Positions 53,072 to 61,650 are shown, counted from the stretch's first letter. The stretch: DNA of 64,000 nucleotides from Bordetella sp. H567 (GCF_001704295.1 NZ_CP012334.1:1128084-1192083), one strand, 5' to 3'. Numbers and translations: made by a program. Notes: generated by a model not told the origin, from the letters alone.

Positions 53072-54466
53072 ATGGACGACGTGTCCGGCGACACAACCCT
53101 CGGTTCCGACGTCACGTTGCGCCGGGCCGTGCCGCTTACGCATTTATTGGTGGAGAAAGCGCTCGCTATACGCCATGGCATTCTTCCCGTAGCCGTGCGC
53201 ATGGTCGCGCGGGATTGCCTGGTCGACTGGCTGGCATGCGGCTTCGCCGGTGTGCGGGAACCGGTCAGCGGCATCGTGGCCGCCATGGCGCGCGAGGAGG
53301 GCGGCAATGCGCAGGCCACCCTGCTGGCGCTTCCCTGGCGCGGCACCGTGTCGCAAGCCGCGCTGGTCAACGGCACCCTTGCGCACGCGCTGGACTATGA
53401 CGATGTGAACCTGGCTGTTCCCGGGCACCTGTCTTCAGCCATCCTGCCGGCGCTGCTGGCCTTGGCCGAATATCGCGCCTGCACCCCCAAGGCCGTGATC
53501 GCGGCCTTCGTGGCCGGTTACGAGCTGGCCTGCTCGGTCGGGGCTTTGGTGGAGCCGGCGCACTACAACAACGGCTTTCACGCGACGGCCACCTTGGGTT
53601 GCCTGGGGGCGGCCATGGCGTGCGCGCATCTCCTCGCCTTGCGGACGGACGAGGCATGCCACGCGGTCGGCCTGGCGGCTACTCAGGCCGCGGGGCTGAA
53701 GGCGATGTTCGGCAGCATGGCCAAGCCCCTGCATGCCGGACTGGCCTCGCAAGCCGGCCTGCGAGCGGCGATGCTGGCGGAAAAAGGCTGCCTGGGCCGC
53801 CCGGACATCCTCGAGTGCGAGCAGGGATTTGCACGCGTCCATGGCGACGATTTCCATGTGGCACGCGCCTTGGCGGCGCCGAGCGGGGGCTTTCACATCC
53901 TGAACAATCTGTTCAAGTATCACGCCGCCTGCTACAGCACGCATTCGGCCATCGAAGCGGTAGCCACGCTGCGGCAACGGCACGCGATCGCGCCGGCCTC
54001 CGTCGTCCGCATCGAGGTAGTCGCGGGGGAGGGATGTTCGGTCTGCAACGTCCAGGATCCCGGCACCGCTACGGAGGCCAGGTTCAGCCTGCGCGCGGCG
54101 GCCGCCTTCGCCATGCTGGGAATGGACACCGGCAGCTTGCAGACCTGGACCCGGGTCACCGAGCCGCTTGTCGCCGCCATGCTCGGACGCGTGCGCGTCG
54201 AACTGGTGCCCGGCTTGGGCCTGAGCGAAGCCACCATAACGATCGTCCAGGACGACGGGATACGCTACACGCTAGCGTGCGATTCCGGCTTGCCTGTCGC
54301 CGACAAGGCGGCACAGTCGGCGAAGGTATTCGTGAAGTTCCGCGCGATATCGAAGCCCGCGATCGGCGATGCGCTTGCCGAACAGATACTATCCCTGCTC
54401 GAGTGTTTCGAAGACCAGACAGCGGTCCGACCATTGATGCGTTTGTGTGGCGGTCCGTCCGCGTGA
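53072..54466 (+). CDS. MmgE/PrpD family protein
   Basis: The 464-residue protein has the helical MmgE/PrpD N-terminal domain (ALVNGTLAHALDYDDVNLAV, ELACSVGALVEP) and a C-terminal alpha/beta domain with KYHAACYSTHSAIEA. The family contains 2-methylcitrate dehydratase, cis-aconitate decarboxylase and iminodisuccinate epimerase, so function is not fixed by membership. It begins 6 nt after the HMG-CoA-lyase-like gene and ends the plus-strand array, convergent with a Bug gene 5 nt away. Confidence 0.9.
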   Translation: MDDVSGDTTLGSDVTLRRAVPLTHLLVEKALAIRHGILPVAVRMVARDCLVDWLACGFAGVREPVSGIVAAMAREEGGNAQATLLALPWRGTVSQAALVNGTLAHALDYDDVNLAVPGHLSSAILPALLALAEYRACTPKAVIAAFVAGYELACSVGALVEPAHYNNGFHATATLGCLGAAMACAHLLALRTDEACHAVGLAATQAAGLKAMFGSMAKPLHAGLASQAGLRAAMLAEKGCLGRPDILECEQGFARVHGDDFHVARALAAPSGGFHILNNLFKYHAACYSTHSAIEAVATLRQRHAIAPASVVRIEVVAGEGCSVCNVQDPGTATEARFSLRAAAAFAMLGMDTGSLQTWTRVTEPLVAAMLGRVRVELVPGLGLSEATITIVQDDGIRYTLACDSGLPVADKAAQSAKVFVKFRAISKPAIGDALAEQILSLLECFEDQTAVRPLMRLCGGPSA

Positions 54467-54471
54467 GACCC

Positions 54472-55449
54472 TCATTCCTGGCCGGTCATCTTCGCGGCGG
54501 CAACGACCTTCTTCAACCGCTCCCGTTCAGCCTTCATGGCCTGGGAAAATTGCGCGCGGCTCTGGAGCATGGGCTCGGCACCGTTGGAAGCAAAGGCCTC
54601 CTTGACCTCCGCTGACGCCAACGCCCGCTGGATGACTTGGTTCAGGTGGTCCAGAATGCCCGGGGGCACGCCGGATGGCGCCCAGATTCCCACGAAGTGA
54701 GCCATCTGCATTTCGCCTAGACCCTGCTCCTTCGTGGTCGGCACGTCGGGCAGCAAGGACGAGCGAACGGGCAAGGTGACCGCGACCGCCTTGATGCGGC
54801 CCGCCTGCACCAGCGGCGTCACGACCGCGACAGATTCGGATGCGATCGGCACCTGGCCGCCGGCCACGGCGAGCAGCGTATCCAGTCCGCTCTTGTACTG
54901 GATGGGCTCGATATCCAGGCCCGAGGCAAGCTTGAATACGCCCGCCACGAAATGGGGCGTGCTCCCGACACCTGCTGTGGCGAATGCCACCTTCTTGACG
55001 TGCTGCGCCTTTTGGGCGTCGACGAACTCGCGCAAGGTCTTGTAGGGCGAATTGGCGGCGATGACGGTGACCGAAGGAGACTGCGCAAGTGGCGCGACCG
55101 GCGTCAGCTCGTCGTCCTTGTAGGGTTGGTCGCTGCGCATCAGTGTATTGGTGACAACGCCATTGCCACCGACCAGGAACGTGTAGCCATCGGGCTTGGA
55201 GCGCGCGACATAGGCGGCGCCCAACATGCCGCCGGCACCGGGCTTGTTGTCGATGATGAGGGCCTGGCCCAGCTCCTTGGCCACCGCCTTCGCGACGATG
55301 CGTGCGACGATGTCGAAATTGCCACCGGCACCGAACGGCACCACCCACGTGATCGGCCGACTGGGCCAATCCGCCGCCCGGGCCAAGGGGGCGGTCAACG
55401 CCACGGCGAGCGCTGCGGCAAAGAGATAACGTCTGCGACCTTGTCTCAC
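54472..55449 (-). CDS. Tripartite tricarboxylate transporter substrate-binding protein (Bug)
   Basis: The 325-residue receptor has a Sec signal (RRRYLFAAALAVALTAPLAR then AADWPSRP) and the blocks ITWVVPFGAGGNFD, DNKPGAGGMLG and SKPDGYTFLVG. It is transcribed alone from an AT-rich promoter flanked by two TAGTAGTAAT-type sites, shared with the TrmB-like regulator region, and so probably belongs to the ComA/TcuA regulon. Confidence 0.95.
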   Translation of the reverse strand: MRQGRRRYLFAAALAVALTAPLARAADWPSRPITWVVPFGAGGNFDIVARIVAKAVAKELGQALIIDNKPGAGGMLGAAYVARSKPDGYTFLVGGNGVVTNTLMRSDQPYKDDELTPVAPLAQSPSVTVIAANSPYKTLREFVDAQKAQHVKKVAFATAGVGSTPHFVAGVFKLASGLDIEPIQYKSGLDTLLAVAGGQVPIASESVAVVTPLVQAGRIKAVAVTLPVRSSLLPDVPTTKEQGLGEMQMAHFVGIWAPSGVPPGILDHLNQVIQRALASAEVKEAFASNGAEPMLQSRAQFSQAMKAERERLKKVVAAAKMTGQE

Positions 55450-55502
55450 GATGTCTCACTCCTGTGGATATGCGCCTGCCGTACGGATCGCCGACCGGTT
55501 CG

Positions 55503-55510
55503 GTAGTAAT
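55503..55510 (+). promoter_or_regulatory. GTAGTAAT operator-like site A
   Basis: GTAGTAAT overlaps the predicted -10 element of the Bug promoter. It is in inverted orientation to site B. Confidence 0.5.
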
Positions 55511-55537
55511 TATTGGCATAACTACATTTAGTGATAA
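55509..55537 (-). promoter_or_regulatory. Putative promoter of the Bug gene at 54472-55449
   Basis: On the minus strand, TTATCA (55537-55532), a 17-bp spacer and AATAAT (55514-55509) lie about 60 nt before the ATG. The element is enclosed by sites A and B, an arrangement suited to repression. Confidence 0.5.
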
Positions 55538-55542
55538 TCCAT

Positions 55543-55552
55543 ATTACTACTA
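55543..55552 (-). promoter_or_regulatory. TAGTAGTAAT operator-like site B
   Basis: ATTACTACTA on the plus strand, i.e. TAGTAGTAAT on the minus strand, immediately upstream of the -35 element of the Bug promoter. Confidence 0.5.
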
Positions 55553-55630
55553 CGATTTTCGGGCAGGCAAGGACTATCAGGCATTACCGCGCGCGGCAGT
55601 GCCTGGCCTAGGTGGCATGGAGGAGAGGCG

Positions 55631-56500
55631 CTAGGGGGAGACGCGTTGCAGGCGGCGCTCCAGGGCCTTGGCCTGGTCGGCGGGCAGGTATTTCTTGCGC
55701 AATTTCACCAGGGCGGGGCCGAAGTGCCTGGTGAGCTCGGGCCCCAGCTTGTTGAAGATCTCGGCCAGGTAGACCTCATGGCGGATCAGGCTGTCGGCCA
55801 TATTGACGACGGGATTGCTCCTTGTGAAGGCCCCCGATTCGTCGCGGACATTGAAGATAAGGGTTTCCTCGAAATCCACCGTCAATGTGATCAGGTGCCT
55901 GGCCATGCCGACGATCGTGCCGTCGCCTTCATGGGCATAGACGATGGCGTTGGGAAGAGACCGAAGTTCGTCGAGTTCGGCCGGGTCGCCAAACAGGATC
56001 AATAGCACCGACACACCGCGCTCGGCCGCTTCGCGCAGTGCCGCGGCGTGATTGGCCAGCACCGCATGATGGGCCTTGATCCAGACATGGCGGCGGGCCC
56101 CCGCCACCAAGGCCTGTATCTTCGAGCGCGCTTCCGCAAGACTGTCCAAGGTCCAGACGTAGTGCGTCTCGTCGGTGCTCTTCAGCGTTTCCAGCCGGGT
56201 CTGCAGGCTGGAGCAGCGGTCCGCCATGGTGCGGGAAATCCGCTCCAGAAGTACTTTCGGGTCTACCGGCACCAGCCGCACCGGCTCGCTGCTGACGCGT
56301 TGCACGGCGCCTTTTTTCTCCAGGCTTTCGAGAGAGCTATAGACGCTGGGCCTGGGTAGCGCGTTCTGCTTGCTGATTTCGTAGGCGGTCGCCGGGGAAC
56401 AATACAGAAGCGCGATGTAGACCTTCGCCTCGTACTCCGTAAAACCGATGTCCTGGAGATCTCGCGTCAGGCTCGCGGTGTCCTTTGCATCGTTGCTCAT
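55631..56500 (-). CDS. TrmB-like HTH transcriptional regulator
   Basis: The 289-residue protein has an N-terminal winged helix of the TrmB type (GFTEYEAKVYIALLYCSPAT, LPRPSVYSSLESLEKKGAV), a short coiled coil, and a PLD-like/TrmB C-terminal domain (HVWIKAHHAVLANHAAALRE). Such regulators usually bind sugars or small metabolites. It is divergent from the ComA-family gene and upstream of the Bug gene. The TAGTAGTAAT sites at 55503, 55543 and 56588 lie in front of all of these and are its probable operators. Confidence 0.85.
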   Translation of the reverse strand: MSNDAKDTASLTRDLQDIGFTEYEAKVYIALLYCSPATAYEISKQNALPRPSVYSSLESLEKKGAVQRVSSEPVRLVPVDPKVLLERISRTMADRCSSLQTRLETLKSTDETHYVWTLDSLAEARSKIQALVAGARRHVWIKAHHAVLANHAAALREAAERGVSVLLILFGDPAELDELRSLPNAIVYAHEGDGTIVGMARHLITLTVDFEETLIFNVRDESGAFTRSNPVVNMADSLIRHEVYLAEIFNKLGPELTRHFGPALVKLRKKYLPADQAKALERRLQRVSP

Positions 56501-56587
56501 GTCCGTTCGGCATCCATAGTGTCCTGGCTCGGGCGATTGTAAGCGGGAACGTGTTCGCGCTATTCCTCGCTTGCCGTCGAAAGTCCA

Positions 56588-56597
56588 TAGTAGTAAT
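56588..56597 (+). promoter_or_regulatory. TAGTAGTAAT operator-like site C
   Basis: TAGTAGTAAT in the 249-bp divergent region between the TrmB-like gene and the ComA-family gene, next to a TACAAT that could be a -10 element for the rightward transcript. Confidence 0.5.
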
Positions 56598-56749
56598 CTA
56601 CAATACGACTATCGATAAGGCCACTCATCGATGCGGCGACGCCCTTCGTCTTCGTGTATGCGCGCAGGAGTGCGGTTCAAGCCTTGGTGCGCGCGATAGG
56701 CCCGGGGCGGGCAGGCGTTCCCTACGGAGAAGATCATGGAGACAGCAGC

Positions 56750-57562
56750 ATGAACCGGACGTCCCAGGAAGCCGTATTGGAATACCCGGCAGCCCTGCGC
56801 CTGCCGCCCAAGCCAGCGAAGCCGCGCAAGCGGGGCCTGACGTCGATCATCGACTATGGCCCGGACAACATGGGATGGACCGGCCCCCGGGGCATCGCCG
56901 ATCTGTTGGACTGCGCCGCCGACTACATCGACTTCGCGAAGATCTATGCCATGAACGCGCTGCTGATGCCGCCGCCCACACTGCGGAACATCATCGGGCT
57001 ATACCATGATGCCAATGTGCAATGCTATTCCGGCGGCATATTGTTCGAGCATGCGCACCGCCGCGGCGAGGTCCCCTTGCTGCTGGATTACCTGGGCGGG
57101 CTCGGGTTCCGCGCGATGGAAATCTCCGAGAACTATGTGACCCTGGCGAACGACGAGCGGCTGCGCTATTTCGACGCGTGCCGCAAGGCCGGCATCACCG
57201 TGATCTATGAATTCGGCCGCAAGAACCCCGATCAGGCGATACGCCTGGACAAGCTTGGCGCTCTCATCAACGAGGTGCTGGAGGCCGGCGTCGGCCACAT
57301 CATCATCGAGCAGTCCGAGATCACCATGACCGTGAGGCAGGATCCGGATGTCCTGAAGGAGCTGGGCAAGCAGCCGTGGTTCGAGCACGTGCTCATCGAA
57401 GCCGACACCTTCGACTTTCCCAGGCACCACCTTCAGCTCATGGAGGACTTTGGCCGTGACGTGAATCTGGCCAATGTGGCACCGGGACAGGCGCTGCGTC
57501 TGGAAGGGTTGCGTTCAGGTATCGGCCGAGCCGTGGATTACTCACTGTTCAAGTCCGCCTAG
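56750..57562 (+). CDS. ComA family (phosphosulfolactate synthase-like) TIM-barrel protein
   Basis: The 270-residue protein starts at ATG 56750 with GGAGA upstream. It matches the ComA fold: LTSIIDYGPDNMGW, DYIDFAKIYAMNALLM, GFRAMEISENYVTL and VIYEFGRKNPDQAI. ComA adds sulfite to phosphoenolpyruvate in coenzyme M synthesis, and bacterial homologues without that pathway are of unclear function. Here it stands before a TcuA-like flavoprotein and is regulated with a Bug receptor, which makes a carbon-catabolic role more likely than coenzyme M synthesis. Confidence 0.82.
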   Translation: MNRTSQEAVLEYPAALRLPPKPAKPRKRGLTSIIDYGPDNMGWTGPRGIADLLDCAADYIDFAKIYAMNALLMPPPTLRNIIGLYHDANVQCYSGGILFEHAHRRGEVPLLLDYLGGLGFRAMEISENYVTLANDERLRYFDACRKAGITVIYEFGRKNPDQAIRLDKLGALINEVLEAGVGHIIIEQSEITMTVRQDPDVLKELGKQPWFEHVLIEADTFDFPRHHLQLMEDFGRDVNLANVAPGQALRLEGLRSGIGRAVDYSLFKSA

Positions 57563-57623
57563 CGTTGGCGCGCATCCCGCTTCCGAATGCCGCTTCTCTT
57601 GTTCCTGAGTTGGGGAGTACAAC

Positions 57624-59123
57624 ATGGACGATACTTTTGGCACGCCGGACGTCGTGGTAGTGGGCGCTGGAAACGCCGCCGCATGCGCGGCGCTTGCCGC
57701 ACGTGAACAAGGGGCCACCGTAATCATGCTCGAGGCCGCACCCCACGACGATTGCGGCGGCAACAGCCGCTACACCGCCGGCGCGATGCGGGTCATGTTC
57801 AATGGGGTGGATGATTTGCTCAGGCTGGTGCCGGACCTGACGCCCGATGAAGTGGCGAATTCCGATTTCGGCACGTATACGGCGGAGCAGTACCTGGACG
57901 ATATGGGCCGCCTTACCCAATACCGCACCGACCCGGATCTGGCCGAAATCCTCGTCACCCGCAGCCTCGACACGTTGGAGTGGATGCGCGGGAAAGGCGT
58001 CAAGTTCCAGGCCAGTTTCGGACGTCAGGCTATCCGCGAAAATGGCCGGTTCAGGTTCTGGGGCGGCCTGGCCGTCGAGACCTGGGGTGGCGGCGAAGGG
58101 CTGGTGGAACTGGAGCACAAGGCCTGCGCGCGCGAAGACGTACGCATCTTCTACGAGACGGCCGCGACGGAATTGCTGCTGGACGAAGGCGTGGTTTCCG
58201 GCGTGCGGGTGCGCGCGGGCGAGCGCGTCCACGACATCCGGTGCAAGGCCGTGGTGCTGGCTTGCGGTGGATTCGAGTCCAACGCGGAGATGCGCGCCCG
58301 CTACCTGGGGACGAACTGGGATCTGGCCAAGGTGCGCGGTACCCGGTACAACACCGGCGCCGGATTGCGGATGGCGCTGGACGCCGGCGCGCTGCCGTAT
58401 GGACATTGGTCCGGTTGCCACGCGGTGGGCTGGGACCAGAACGCACCGCCCTTTGGCGATCTGGTGGTAGGGGACAACTACCAGAAGCACAGTTATCCGA
58501 TGGGCATCATGGTCAATGCGCGCGGGGAACGCTTCGTGGACGAAGGCGCCGACTTCCGCAACTTCACCTATGCGAAATACGGGCGTGCCGTCCTCGAACA
58601 GCCTGACATGTTCGCGTGGCAGGTCTTCGACGCCAAGGTCATTCCCAAGCTGCGCGACGAGTACAGGATCCGGCAGGTGACGAAAGTGCGTGTCGAGACG
58701 CTGGAAGAGTTGGCACATAAGCTGGAAGGCGTCGATCCGGAAGGCTTCTTGCGCAACGTCCGCGCCTATAACGAAGCGGTGATGACGGAGGTGCCGTACA
58801 ACCCGGCCATCAAGGACGGTCGTGGCACACGCGGACTGGCCATTCCCAAATCGAATTGGGCGAACACCATAGACCAAGGCCCGTTCGAGGCCTACGCCGT
58901 GACGTGCGGCGTTACTTTCACGTTTGGCGGAGTGAAGATCAGCCTGCATGGCCAGGTCGAGGACACCGGCGGGAAACCGATCCGCGGGCTCTATGCCGCA
59001 GGCGAAATGGTGGGTGGGCTTTTCTACCACAACTACCCCGGGGGTACCGGGCTGACCTCGGGAGCCGTGTTCGGCAGGATCGCCGGTACGTCGGCGGGCA
59101 AGGCCGCGATCGCGACGAAATAG
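57624..59123 (+). CDS. tcuA: FAD-dependent tricarballylate dehydrogenase-like flavoprotein
   Basis: The 499-residue protein has the FAD-binding VVVGAGNAAACAALAAREQG and GGNSRYTAGAMR motifs. It also has the C-terminal YAAGEMVGGLFYHNYPGGTG block of the fumarate reductase/KsdD superfamily, closest by eye to TcuA. TcuA oxidises tricarballylate to cis-aconitate and needs a TcuB partner, not seen here. GGGGAG precedes the ATG, 61 nt after the ComA-family gene. The substrate may differ from tricarballylate. Confidence 0.75.
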   Translation: MDDTFGTPDVVVVGAGNAAACAALAAREQGATVIMLEAAPHDDCGGNSRYTAGAMRVMFNGVDDLLRLVPDLTPDEVANSDFGTYTAEQYLDDMGRLTQYRTDPDLAEILVTRSLDTLEWMRGKGVKFQASFGRQAIRENGRFRFWGGLAVETWGGGEGLVELEHKACAREDVRIFYETAATELLLDEGVVSGVRVRAGERVHDIRCKAVVLACGGFESNAEMRARYLGTNWDLAKVRGTRYNTGAGLRMALDAGALPYGHWSGCHAVGWDQNAPPFGDLVVGDNYQKHSYPMGIMVNARGERFVDEGADFRNFTYAKYGRAVLEQPDMFAWQVFDAKVIPKLRDEYRIRQVTKVRVETLEELAHKLEGVDPEGFLRNVRAYNEAVMTEVPYNPAIKDGRGTRGLAIPKSNWANTIDQGPFEAYAVTCGVTFTFGGVKISLHGQVEDTGGKPIRGLYAAGEMVGGLFYHNYPGGTGLTSGAVFGRIAGTSAGKAAIATK

Positions 59124-59200
59124 CGCGCGTGTTCCCGTCCAGCGGCGGTTATCCGTATCTGCCGACGCATCGCAGTGGCGGGGCGGGTGACGGCGGGGAA

Positions 59201-59815
59201 TCAACCGCGCGGCAATCGCCGCGCGCTCGATCCCCGCTTCTCTTGCGTCGACTGACCATGCTGCTGCGTTTCCTGTTTCCCCCCGGGGATCATTGATAAA
59301 AGCACGCCGTCGCGCAGATGGAAATGGTGCAGGAGCGCCGCGGCTGCATGCGCGCCGGCTGCCCAGAGCAGGGCGTTGCCCAGTACGGTGTGTACGCCCA
59401 CGATCAGCTGTCCCAGTCGATGCGCCGGCGCGATCCGGGGCGCGATGTCGAACCCGAGCAAGGTGAGTGGAATGCCCTCGAGCCAGGTACCGAGCACCGC
59501 CGTGGCGGGAATCGAGACGAGCAGGGCGTAAAGAGAAATCTGGCCCAGCTTCGCTGCCGCGGCCATCCATCGCGGCATCGGCCGCTTCGCGGGCGTGGCG
59601 CGGAACAGGCCCCATAGCAAGCGCAGTACGACGATGCCGAAGACCAGCATCCCAAGCGTCTCGTGGATCCTGCGCAGCCCGTCCGCCTCCGCGGAATAGA
59701 GCGAATAGCTGTCGCCCTTGCTGAGCACATAGGCGGACAGGACCAGCATGACGGTCAGCCAATGGAAAGCCTGGACGCCAGGCCCATGGCGAACGCAGCT
59801 GCCGGTCAAAGCCAT
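59201..59815 (-). CDS. Cytochrome b561 family protein
   Basis: The 204-residue protein has four hydrophobic segments and the b561 histidines in VQAFHWLTVMLVLSAY, LRRIHETLGMLVFG, PAHRLGQLIVGVH and LHHFHLRDGVL. It would carry two haem b groups in the membrane and accept or donate quinol electrons. It is the last gene of the cbb3 cluster; its start overlaps the end of the preceding membrane-protein gene by 10 nt. The tail is hydrophilic and Gln-rich. Confidence 0.88.
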   Translation of the reverse strand: MALTGSCVRHGPGVQAFHWLTVMLVLSAYVLSKGDSYSLYSAEADGLRRIHETLGMLVFGIVVLRLLWGLFRATPAKRPMPRWMAAAAKLGQISLYALLVSIPATAVLGTWLEGIPLTLLGFDIAPRIAPAHRLGQLIVGVHTVLGNALLWAAGAHAAAALLHHFHLRDGVLLSMIPGGKQETQQHGQSTQEKRGSSARRLPRG

Positions 59816-60393
59816 TGGCCGCCTCCTGTCCCACGCACCAGGCGCGCCAGCCATAGCGCGCCGAGCCCAGCGGCCAGCCAGGTCAGTCCCTGCCCCACCC
59901 ATTGCTGTTCGTCCAGCCGATAGGCATTGCATAGGCGCAGGGGGGCATCGACGTACAGGGACCCAGCGACCGCCATCATCGGCAACACATTGCCTAGGAA
60001 GAAGAACTGCACGACGACGCCCGCCTGCTGCCATGACCACCGCAGCGCCATGCCGCACAGGACGAGCACCGCGCATTTCGCGATTTCAACGCGAATGTCG
60101 ACCAGGGCGAGGTCCAGCAGGCGCGGCACCATGCCCAGCGCGGCGGCGATGGCGACAAAGGCCAGTCCCGTGATGCCATGTGCATTCCACCTCGACATGC
60201 GGGCCGATTGCGCGGGCGGCAGCTGGCCGGCCAGCAGCATGCCAGCCAGCACCAGTATCGGAAACTGCAGCAGCATGTGCGATGCCATGCCCTGTTCCAG
60301 GGCGGGTCGCATGGGTGGCAGCAGCACGGCCAGTGCGAGCAGCGCGGCCGCGCATTGCTGCCCATACCGTGCGATGGCGCAGCTTGCCTTCAT
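59806..60393 (-). CDS. Small polytopic membrane protein, possible oxidase assembly factor (CtaG-like)
   Basis: The 195-residue protein has five or six hydrophobic segments. The stretch ASHMLLQFPILVLAGMLLAG resembles the H-M-x-x-H-type helix of caa3-oxidase CtaG proteins, but the match is weak and the protein short. It overlaps the SCO gene stop by 4 nt and the cytochrome b561 start by 10 nt, so it is coexpressed with the oxidase genes and probably helps assembly or electron transfer. Confidence 0.6.
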   Translation of the reverse strand: MKASCAIARYGQQCAAALLALAVLLPPMRPALEQGMASHMLLQFPILVLAGMLLAGQLPPAQSARMSRWNAHGITGLAFVAIAAALGMVPRLLDLALVDIRVEIAKCAVLVLCGMALRWSWQQAGVVVQFFFLGNVLPMMAVAGSLYVDAPLRLCNAYRLDEQQWVGQGLTWLAAGLGALWLARLVRGTGGGQWL

Positions 60394-61019
60394 TCCTGAG
60401 CCGCGAGGTAACGCGCCAGCGCCAGCGCATCGCGGCCCTGGTCTTGGTCGTAGATATGCACCAGGCGCCCGTTGCCGTCGAGCACCAGCAGCGCCGCGTT
60501 GTGCTCGTAGCCTCCCAGGCCATTCGGAATGACGACCACGCCGTAGCGCCGCAGCAGGGCCTGGACATCCGCGGCCCGTGCCGGGGTGGCGAAGCGCCAT
60601 AGCGATGCATCGGCTCGAAAGCGCCGGCCGTAGGCCGCGAGCGCGTCGGGCGTGTCGTGGCTGGGATCGAAGCTGATCGACAGCAGCCGGACCGCGGGCC
60701 TAGCCGCGTCGCGGTCCGTGCGTAGGGCATCCTGCAACTGCTGGAAGGCGCCGCCCAGCGCCGAACATACCGTCACGCACCCGGTGTATATGAAATCGAC
60801 GATGGTGGCCGTGCCGCGGGCATGGAGCATCGCCGGCAATGGCAGCGTCTCCGCATCGGGCCCGCGCATTTCCACGGCCGGCGCCTCCACCGGCGAGCGC
60901 AGCACAGCCAGCCTGCGCGCGCCTTCGGCCGTCCATACCTGGAAGTCCATCGTCAGCCACGCGCCGCTTGCGTAGGCCAGCGCGGCCAGAAGCAGCGTAG
61001 CGGCGGTGGTGCGCCACAT
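60390..61019 (-). CDS. SCO1/SenC family copper chaperone
   Basis: The 209-residue protein starts with a membrane anchor (TTAATLLLAALAYASGAWL). Its thioredoxin-like domain has the copper site CVTVC and the third ligand His in GGYEHNAALLVLDG. SCO proteins deliver copper to oxidases; for cbb3 enzymes this serves CuB. The start shares one base with the cytochrome c stop (TGATG). An upstream open extension is opposite/inside the cytochrome c gene and is not coding. Confidence 0.92.
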   Translation of the reverse strand: MWRTTAATLLLAALAYASGAWLTMDFQVWTAEGARRLAVLRSPVEAPAVEMRGPDAETLPLPAMLHARGTATIVDFIYTGCVTVCSALGGAFQQLQDALRTDRDAARPAVRLLSISFDPSHDTPDALAAYGRRFRADASLWRFATPARAADVQALLRRYGVVVIPNGLGGYEHNAALLVLDGNGRLVHIYDQDQGRDALALARYLAAQE

Positions 61020-61630
61020 CAGGGCTTGCCGGTCAACGCCTGGAGCTCGGCGCCGCCCGCGAACGGCGTCGTGCGCGTCACCGCCTTGCGCTCGGCCGCC
61101 ACTTGCCCGGCGGTGACGGCATCGGCGGAGTTGGACCACTGCGAGCGGATGTATGTCGCGACGGCCGCCACTTCGTTGTCGGAAAACTTGCCGCCGAACG
61201 ACGGCATGCTGCCGTTGTACACAGTGTCCTTCACCTTGATCTCGCCCTGGAGGCCGTGCAGCAGGATATTGATGGCGACGCGGCTGTCCGCCTTCACCCA
61301 TTCCGAACCGTCCAGCGGCGGAAATACGCCCGGAACGCCGGTGCCCGCGGCCTGGTGGCAGGCGGCACAGTTGGCGGTGAACAACGCCTTGCCGTCGGCC
61401 GCGGCGGGCGCGCCGGCCGCCTCTGCACGCGGTATGAGGTCGGCGACCGTACGGCGGTCGCCCAGTTGGGGATTGCCGAACGGATCCGAAAAGAGCACAT
61501 ACGCCACGCCGGCGACGACGACCCCCAGTGTGACCGCTGCCGCCAGCCGCGGTATGGGCCGCACGCGCTCGGAAGGATCGGCATGTTCGCGCGTCTGCGA
61601 TGCGGATGAAGGCTTGGAATCAGGACTCAT
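61019..61630 (-). CDS. Membrane-anchored monohaem cytochrome c
   Basis: The 203-residue protein has one N-terminal hydrophobic anchor (RLAAAVTLGVVVAGVAYVLF) and one haem c motif, NCAACHQ, with a Met ligand likely in GSMPSFGGKFSD. It resembles CcoP-type C-terminal domains or oxidase-donor cytochromes. It sits where CcoP would be expected after CcoO but has only one haem site and no CcoP/FixP architecture, so it may replace CcoP as electron donor. Confidence 0.9.
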   Translation of the reverse strand: MSPDSKPSSASQTREHADPSERVRPIPRLAAAVTLGVVVAGVAYVLFSDPFGNPQLGDRRTVADLIPRAEAAGAPAAADGKALFTANCAACHQAAGTGVPGVFPPLDGSEWVKADSRVAINILLHGLQGEIKVKDTVYNGSMPSFGGKFSDNEVAAVATYIRSQWSNSADAVTAGQVAAERKAVTRTTPFAGGAELQALTGKP

Positions 61631-61650
61631 CTTTATTTTCTCGGTCGGGG

